From Candidatus Aquidulcis frankliniae (GTDB taxonomy: Bacteria > Chloroflexota > Limnocylindria > Limnocylindrales > Limnocylindraceae), in assembly GCA_009925905.1 (NCBI GenBank), contig RFPZ01000062.1, positions 1-6,622 of the forward strand: a DNA stretch of 6,622 nt, given 5' to 3'. The translations under genes were made by a program, and so were the position numbers. Every line of letters begins with the position of its first letter. Within the stretch, counting starts at the first letter, position 1. Below are positions 1 through 3,674 of this stretch, piece by piece. The notes under the pieces were generated by a model. The model was not told the DNA's origin. It saw only the letters and a list, made by a program, of their open reading frames with translations, and ran no database searches.

Positions 1-255
1 CCAGTGATGGCGAAACTGCCGCGACTGCTGCGTCCGCGACCAGGTCGCGCATTCGGCGCCGTCGAAGGGCCACGCGGCGTGTACGGCACCTACGCTATCA
101 GCGACGGCACCGACCAGCCGTTCCGCATGCGCATCCACGATCCGTCATTCGTGCACCTGCAACTTGTTGGACCACTTACCAAGGGGAACCTCATCGCCGA
201 CACCATGGCGGTGATGGCCAGCCTCGACCCAGTCATGGGCGGAGTCGACAAGTGA
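1..255 (+). CDS. nuoD: NADH-quinone oxidoreductase subunit D, C-terminal end (partial)
   Basis: This is the last 84 codons of NuoD, the 49-kDa-type subunit of the complex I peripheral arm. NuoD is related to NiFe-hydrogenase large subunits and forms one wall of the quinone-reduction site with NuoB and NuoH. The frame is open from the first base, so the gene begins upstream of the window. Recognisable family features are the VEGPRG segment (about residues 21-26 of the visible part), the following SDGT, the DPSFVHLQ block, a TKGN loop, and the ending SLDPVMGGVDK. That ending corresponds to the near-universal (S/G)xDPVMG(D/E)VDR C-terminus, except that the last residue is Lys and the acidic residue is Gly. 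The TGA stop overlaps the GTG start of nuoH by four bases, implying coupled translation. Internal Met/Val codons near base 4 are not the true start, because family members are about 400 residues long. Confidence 0.95.
   Translation, partial: PVMAKLPRLLRPRPGRAFGAVEGPRGVYGTYAISDGTDQPFRMRIHDPSFVHLQLVGPLTKGNLIADTMAVMASLDPVMGGVDK
241..244 (+). promoter_or_regulatory. Shine-Dalgarno site for nuoH
   Basis: GGAG inside the end of nuoD lies 7 bases before GTG at 252. It favours GTG 252 over the in-frame ATG at 267, which has no comparable purine-rich site at the right distance. Confidence 0.6.
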
Positions 256-1592
256 GCGGCGCATCGATGGCCTGGAACCGCCTCACGCCAGCCGGTCGCA
301 TCCTCGCCGTGCTACTTCCAGTCCTTGCCATCGGCGGCGCACTAACAACCGTTCTGCTTGCAACATTTGGTGGCGCCATCGCCGCGACCATCGGCGCAAA
401 TCTGCCGATCGTGCGCTTCCTCGTCGCCTCGGTCGTCACCTTCCTTATCTCGGTACCCGTCGCGTTCCTATTGATCTACATGGAGATGAAGATCATTGCG
501 CTCATGAACCTGCGCATCGGACCTGATCGCATCGGCCCAGCGGGCGCGGTGATGAGCGTGGTGCACGGCCTCAAGGTGCTGATGAAGGAGGACTACACGC
601 CACCGAGCGTCGACGTTCCAGTCTTCACACTTGCGCCAGTGGTTGTCTATCTCGCAAGCTTCATGACGCTGCTTGTCATTCCGTTTGCACCAGAGCTCAC
701 GAGCATGGGCTTTGAGCTTGGCCTCCTCTACTTCTTTGCAATCGGCGGACTCAGCGTTGTTGGTCTCATGATGGCCGGCTGGTCATCGTTCAATAAGTAC
801 TCACTCCTCGGCGGCATTCGCGCCGCAGCACAGGCGATCAGCTACGAAATTCCACTCACACTCTCCGTCGTAGGAATCGTCATCCTCACCGGCACACTCT
901 CGCTGCCGAAGATCGTCGCCGCACAAGACGGCTCGTTCCTCGACTGGTTCATCTTCCGCCAGCCACTCGCCGCGATCATCTTCTTTATCGCCATCACCGC
1001 AGAAGCGAACCGCACCCCGTTTGACAATGCTGAGGCCGACCAAGAGATCGTCGCCGGATTCGCTACCGAGTATTCGGGCATGCGCTTCGGATTCTTCTTC
1101 TTCGCGGAGTACGTGAACGTCTTCATCGTCTCGGCACTCTTTAGCGCCGTCTTCCTCGGTGGATCCAACCCCCCAATTCACATTGACCTGAATCCGCAGA
1201 TCCTTATCGACCTCAGTGCGCTTGGGATCGGGTTGCCACTCATCGCAGGTATTGCGCCCGTTGTCGGCACGCTACTCTTTGCCGCGCCGATCTGGTTTGC
1301 AAGCAGCCGCATCAAGGGCTGGCAGGCACTTATTGCTGGATTCCTCATCTTCGGCGGCGTCTCAACCGCAGCTGTTGGCATCTGGGCCTTTGTGATGCTT
1401 CCGCCCGTCGCAAGCCTGATCTGGTTCCTCATCAAGACGTTCGCGCTCGTCTTCACGTTTGTGTGGATGCGCGGCACACTGCCACGCGCACGCATTGACC
1501 AACTGATGGGCTTCGCCTGGAAGTGGCTCCTGCCAGCATCGCTGCTCAATATTTTCGCTACGGCGTTCGCCGTGCTGATTGCGGGGAGGTAG
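252..1592 (+). CDS. nuoH: NADH-quinone oxidoreductase subunit H, with extra membrane segments
   Basis: This is NuoH (ND1), the polytopic membrane subunit that docks the peripheral arm and forms the quinone tunnel. Family motifs in order are: LRIGPDRIGPAG (residues 88-98) followed by a KEDYTPP loop (112-118); SFNKYSLLGGIRAAAQAISYEIPL (179-202), matching the conserved loop that ends in ISYE(V/I)PL; AEANRTPFDNAEADQEIVAGF with TEYSGMRFGFFFFAEY (250-287), the acidic loop facing the quinone site; and WFLIKTFALVFTFVWMRGTLPRARIDQLM (391-419). At 446 residues it is longer than the usual 320-420. There is an added hydrophobic N-terminal stretch (about 16-45) and about 70 extra residues between FLGG (301-304) and WFLIK, holding two hydrophobic segments (about 324-350 and 357-385). 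The start chosen is GTG 252, preceded by GGAG and overlapping the nuoD stop; ATG 267 is the alternative. Followed after 2 bases by the NuoI/NuoE fusion. Confidence 0.96.
   Translation: MSGASMAWNRLTPAGRILAVLLPVLAIGGALTTVLLATFGGAIAATIGANLPIVRFLVASVVTFLISVPVAFLLIYMEMKIIALMNLRIGPDRIGPAGAVMSVVHGLKVLMKEDYTPPSVDVPVFTLAPVVVYLASFMTLLVIPFAPELTSMGFELGLLYFFAIGGLSVVGLMMAGWSSFNKYSLLGGIRAAAQAISYEIPLTLSVVGIVILTGTLSLPKIVAAQDGSFLDWFIFRQPLAAIIFFIAITAEANRTPFDNAEADQEIVAGFATEYSGMRFGFFFFAEYVNVFIVSALFSAVFLGGSNPPIHIDLNPQILIDLSALGIGLPLIAGIAPVVGTLLFAAPIWFASSRIKGWQALIAGFLIFGGVSTAAVGIWAFVMLPPVASLIWFLIKTFALVFTFVWMRGTLPRARIDQLMGFAWKWLLPASLLNIFATAFAVLIAGR
1583..1590 (+). promoter_or_regulatory. Strong Shine-Dalgarno site for the nuoI/nuoE fusion
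   Basis: GGGGAGGT at the very end of nuoH lies 4-5 bases before ATG 1595. It decides the start of the fusion gene, because in-frame upstream codons inside nuoH lack such a site and would add residues with no NuoI likeness. Confidence 0.8.
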
Positions 1593-1594
1593 TC

Positions 1595-1894
1595 ATGCCA
1601 CGAATTCCAGGCTCCGGACTGCTTTCAGGAATGCGCCTCACGCTGACGCGCTTCTTCCAGCCGAAGCGCACGGTGATGTATCCAGAGGTGAAGCCCGACA
1701 TCGCGCCGCGCAATCGCGGCCGACTTGAGTTGGTTACCGACGAGCATGGCACCCTGAAGTGCGAGACCTGTTTCCAGTGCGCACAGGCCTGCCCGATTGA
1801 GTGCATCGACATGGGCGGCACCGACACCAAGGGGCGCTTCGCCGTGCACTGGGGGCCCGCCGAGCAGTACGCCGAACGACGCGAAGAGTCGGCA
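1595..1894 (+). other. NuoI-like N-terminal half domain with a single [4Fe-4S] motif
   Basis: Residues 1-100 of the fusion protein carry the NuoI membrane-proximal helix region and ferredoxin motif one (C56, C59, C62, C66). In intact NuoI, a 2x[4Fe-4S] ferredoxin, the fourth Cys of each motif ligates the other cluster, so this half would normally need the second motif. A plausible partner motif is in the 848-residue protein at bases 5955-6104. Confidence 0.8.
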
Positions 1895-2416
1895 ATGCGC
1901 CGTTCTGGTCGAACCGTCTCCGACGCAGCGGCGGCAACTGGGGCAACAATCAATACCGCGAAGGTCGACGAGATTCTCGAAGCGCACGATTACGACCCGC
2001 ACCACATGCTCGCAATCCTTGAAGAGATCCAGGCTGCCTACGGCTATCTCCCCGTAGATGCGCTGAAGCGCGTCAGCCGCGCGACGGGCGCCTGGTATGC
2101 CATGGTCTACGGCACCGCCACCTTCTATAAGCACCTCGCCTTTGAGCCAGGGGTGACCCGCTCGATCGCCGTCTGCCGCTGCGCCAACTGCCTCGTCTCC
2201 GGGGCGGGCTCGGTGATGGGCACCCTCAGTTACGAGTTCGGCACCGAGTTCGGCCGGGCGATCCCGTGGAGCAACCTGCGCCTCGAGTCACTCCCAAGCC
2301 ACCTCCCCGACGCACCGTCGCCACTTGTGGTGATCGACGGGGAGCCGCAGCGCGACCTGAGCGCCAAGAACGCCGCCAGCTGGGCCGCCGCACTCGCCGG
2401 CAGGTACGCCGCATGA
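1595..2416 (+). CDS. nuoI-nuoE: NuoI (N-terminal half) - NuoE fusion protein, complex I iron-sulfur subunit
   Basis: This 273-residue protein joins two complex I subunits. Residues 1-70 resemble the start of NuoI: GLLSGMRLTLTRFF (8-21), the amphipathic segment that lies on the membrane, then MYPE, RNRGR (39-43) and a ferredoxin motif C56-x2-C59-x2-C62-x3-C66-P. No second CxxCxxCxxxCP motif follows; there is no cysteine between C70 and C194. A polar linker (about 85-120) leads to a NuoE-type thioredoxin-like domain: MLAILEEIQAAYGYLP (138-153), VYGTATFYKHLAFEPG (171-186), and the first half of the N1a [2Fe-2S] site, C194-x4-C199. The positions of the second Cys pair are S232 and H236, so a normal all-Cys N1a cannot form. 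The start at ATG 1595 is set by GGGGAGG and by NuoI homology. The TGA stop overlaps the nuoF ATG (ATGA). Assignment of both halves is firm; which clusters are assembled is unknown. Confidence 0.9.
   Translation: MPRIPGSGLLSGMRLTLTRFFQPKRTVMYPEVKPDIAPRNRGRLELVTDEHGTLKCETCFQCAQACPIECIDMGGTDTKGRFAVHWGPAEQYAERREESAMRRSGRTVSDAAAATGATINTAKVDEILEAHDYDPHHMLAILEEIQAAYGYLPVDALKRVSRATGAWYAMVYGTATFYKHLAFEPGVTRSIAVCRCANCLVSGAGSVMGTLSYEFGTEFGRAIPWSNLRLESLPSHLPDAPSPLVVIDGEPQRDLSAKNAASWAAALAGRYAA
1946..2413 (+). other. NuoE-like thioredoxin-fold domain with incomplete [2Fe-2S] site
   Basis: Residues 118-273 of the fusion align to NuoE by the LxEIQxxYGYLP and VYGTATFYxH signatures and the C194-x4-C199 pair (with an extra C196). 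The segment ending in LVVIDG (244-249) corresponds to the part of NuoE after the second Cys pair, which fixes S232 and H236 as the replaced ligands. Confidence 0.85.
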
Positions 2417-3672
2417 AGCGCTTGACCGCACCGAAGGGTTGGAGCCAGCTGCTGTTTGCCGCCCCTACTGAGCCATGGGCAGCGCTCCGTGCCGCCGCTT
2501 CGGCAGGTCCCGCTGGCACCACCGCAACTCTCATCGCCGCTGGCCTGCGTGGGCGCGGGGGTGGCGGCTTCCTGACTGGAGCGAAGTGGCAGGCGACCGC
2601 CGCTGAGCCAGCGAGCCAGTACTACGCCGTGGCGAACGGCTACGAATCCGATCCCGCTGTCTTCACCAACCGCCTTCTTATGGAGGAGAACCCACAGGGG
2701 ATCGTTGAGGGGCTCGCCATCGCCGCCCTCACCGTGGGCGCCCGCGAAGCGTTTATCGCCGTGCGCGCCGAGTACACCGAAGCGATCAAGCGACTCGAGG
2801 CAGTGATCGCCACCGCTGAACGCGAAGGAATCCTTGGCACAACGCTGCTCGGCACCGGTCGTGAGTTGATCATCACCGTCCGACCACTGCAGGGCTCCAG
2901 CATGATTGGCGAAGAGACGGTGCTGATGAAGGCGCTCGCCGGCAAGCGCGGTCAGCCAGAGCAGACCCCGCCATACCCATCAACGGTCGGCTACCTCGGC
3001 AAACCGACCGCCGTGAACAATGTCGCCACCCTCGCCGCGGTGCCATGGATCCTGAACAACGGCGCAGCAGCCTACGCGCAGATCGGCGATACCGCACAGC
3101 CAGGAACTGTGCTCGTACAGATCAGCGGATCCGTCGCGAATCCTGGCGTGCTTGAAGTGCCAACTGGCACGCCACTCAACGAGATCATTGCAGCGGCGGG
3201 CGGCACTGCGAGTGGCGCGTCGATCAAGGCGCTGCTCGCCGGTGGACCAACTGGCGGATTCATTCCAGCAAACCTCTTTGGCGGCACGCCATACAGCGGC
3301 GCAGGGCTCAAGAGCGTTGGAGCGCATATCGGCTCCGGTGCACTCCTTGCACTCGACAACTCCGTCGCCATTCCTGAGCTCGCCACCATGTTGACGCGCT
3401 GGTGCGCCGACGAGGCGTGCGGCAAGACGATCCCATGTCGCATCGGCACACGCCGACTCGCCGAGATCGGTCAGCGCTTTGTTGATGGGCTCGCTGGGCC
3501 TGCCGACGCAGAACGGCTGCAGAAGCTCGCTGCCGATGTCACCGATAGTGCCCTCTGTGCACACGAGGCGCTCGCGCCAAGCCCGCTCCTCACGGGGGTG
3601 CGATACTTTGCCTCTGAGTTTGGACCTGCCGTTGCCGCACCGTCGGCAACACCAACAAGCGGACGGAGCTGA
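2413..3672 (+). CDS. nuoF: NADH-quinone oxidoreductase subunit F (FMN/NADH-binding), with altered N3 ligand
   Basis: NuoF, 419 residues, binds NADH and FMN and passes electrons to the [4Fe-4S] cluster N3. The FMN-binding glycine-rich loop is GLRGRGGGGF (44-53), followed by TGAKW. The nucleotide-site motif, usually NADExEPG(T/A)F, reads NGYESDPAVF (75-84). IGEETVLM (165-172) matches the (C)GEETAL motif, and KPTAVNNVATLAAVPWIL (197-214) is typical. The C-terminal N3 motif, normally CGxCxxC plus a distant Cys, reads C336-G-K-T339-I-P-C342 with C382 further on, so one ligand is Thr (codon ACG at 3427-3429). C331 lies nearby and could substitute. The start ATG 2413 overlaps the previous stop as ATGA, with GGCAGG 8 bases upstream; an upstream in-frame start would extend into NuoE coding sequence and adds nothing NuoF-like. 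Operon position, length and motifs make the assignment secure; NADH use is inferred from family and retained acidic residues. Confidence 0.95.
   Translation: MKRLTAPKGWSQLLFAAPTEPWAALRAAASAGPAGTTATLIAAGLRGRGGGGFLTGAKWQATAAEPASQYYAVANGYESDPAVFTNRLLMEENPQGIVEGLAIAALTVGAREAFIAVRAEYTEAIKRLEAVIATAEREGILGTTLLGTGRELIITVRPLQGSSMIGEETVLMKALAGKRGQPEQTPPYPSTVGYLGKPTAVNNVATLAAVPWILNNGAAAYAQIGDTAQPGTVLVQISGSVANPGVLEVPTGTPLNEIIAAAGGTASGASIKALLAGGPTGGFIPANLFGGTPYSGAGLKSVGAHIGSGALLALDNSVAIPELATMLTRWCADEACGKTIPCRIGTRRLAEIGQRFVDGLAGPADAERLQKLAADVTDSALCAHEALAPSPLLTGVRYFASEFGPAVAAPSATPTSGRS
3665..3668 (+). promoter_or_regulatory. Shine-Dalgarno site for the NuoG/GltD-type gene
   Basis: GGAG at the end of nuoF lies 6 bases before ATG 3675 and supports this start, two bases after the nuoF TGA. 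Confidence 0.6.
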
Positions 3673-3674
3673 TC

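Noticed and set aside
245..255. Lys in place of the usual terminal Arg of NuoD
   Set aside because: It is a conservative single change at the terminus; noted but not enough to suggest altered function.
1523..1594. In-frame N-terminal extension of the nuoI/nuoE fusion into nuoH
   Set aside because: No Shine-Dalgarno site upstream, the added residues do not resemble NuoI, and ATG 1595 has GGGGAGG at the right distance and fits NuoI homology.
1797..2057. Frameshift hiding the second NuoI ferredoxin motif in another frame
   Set aside because: I read the other forward frames here and neither contains a CxxCxxCxxxCP motif; the fused frame continues smoothly into NuoE.
2266..2412. In-frame upstream extension of nuoF
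   Set aside because: It would overlap NuoE coding sequence by about 150 bases and is low-complexity Arg/Pro/Ala-rich; ATG 2413 forms an ATGA overlap typical of this operon.
2174..3558. Decay into pseudogenes to explain the missing cluster ligands
   Set aside because: All frames are intact, start and stop overlaps are precise, and the other motifs are well kept, so the changes look selective, not degenerative.
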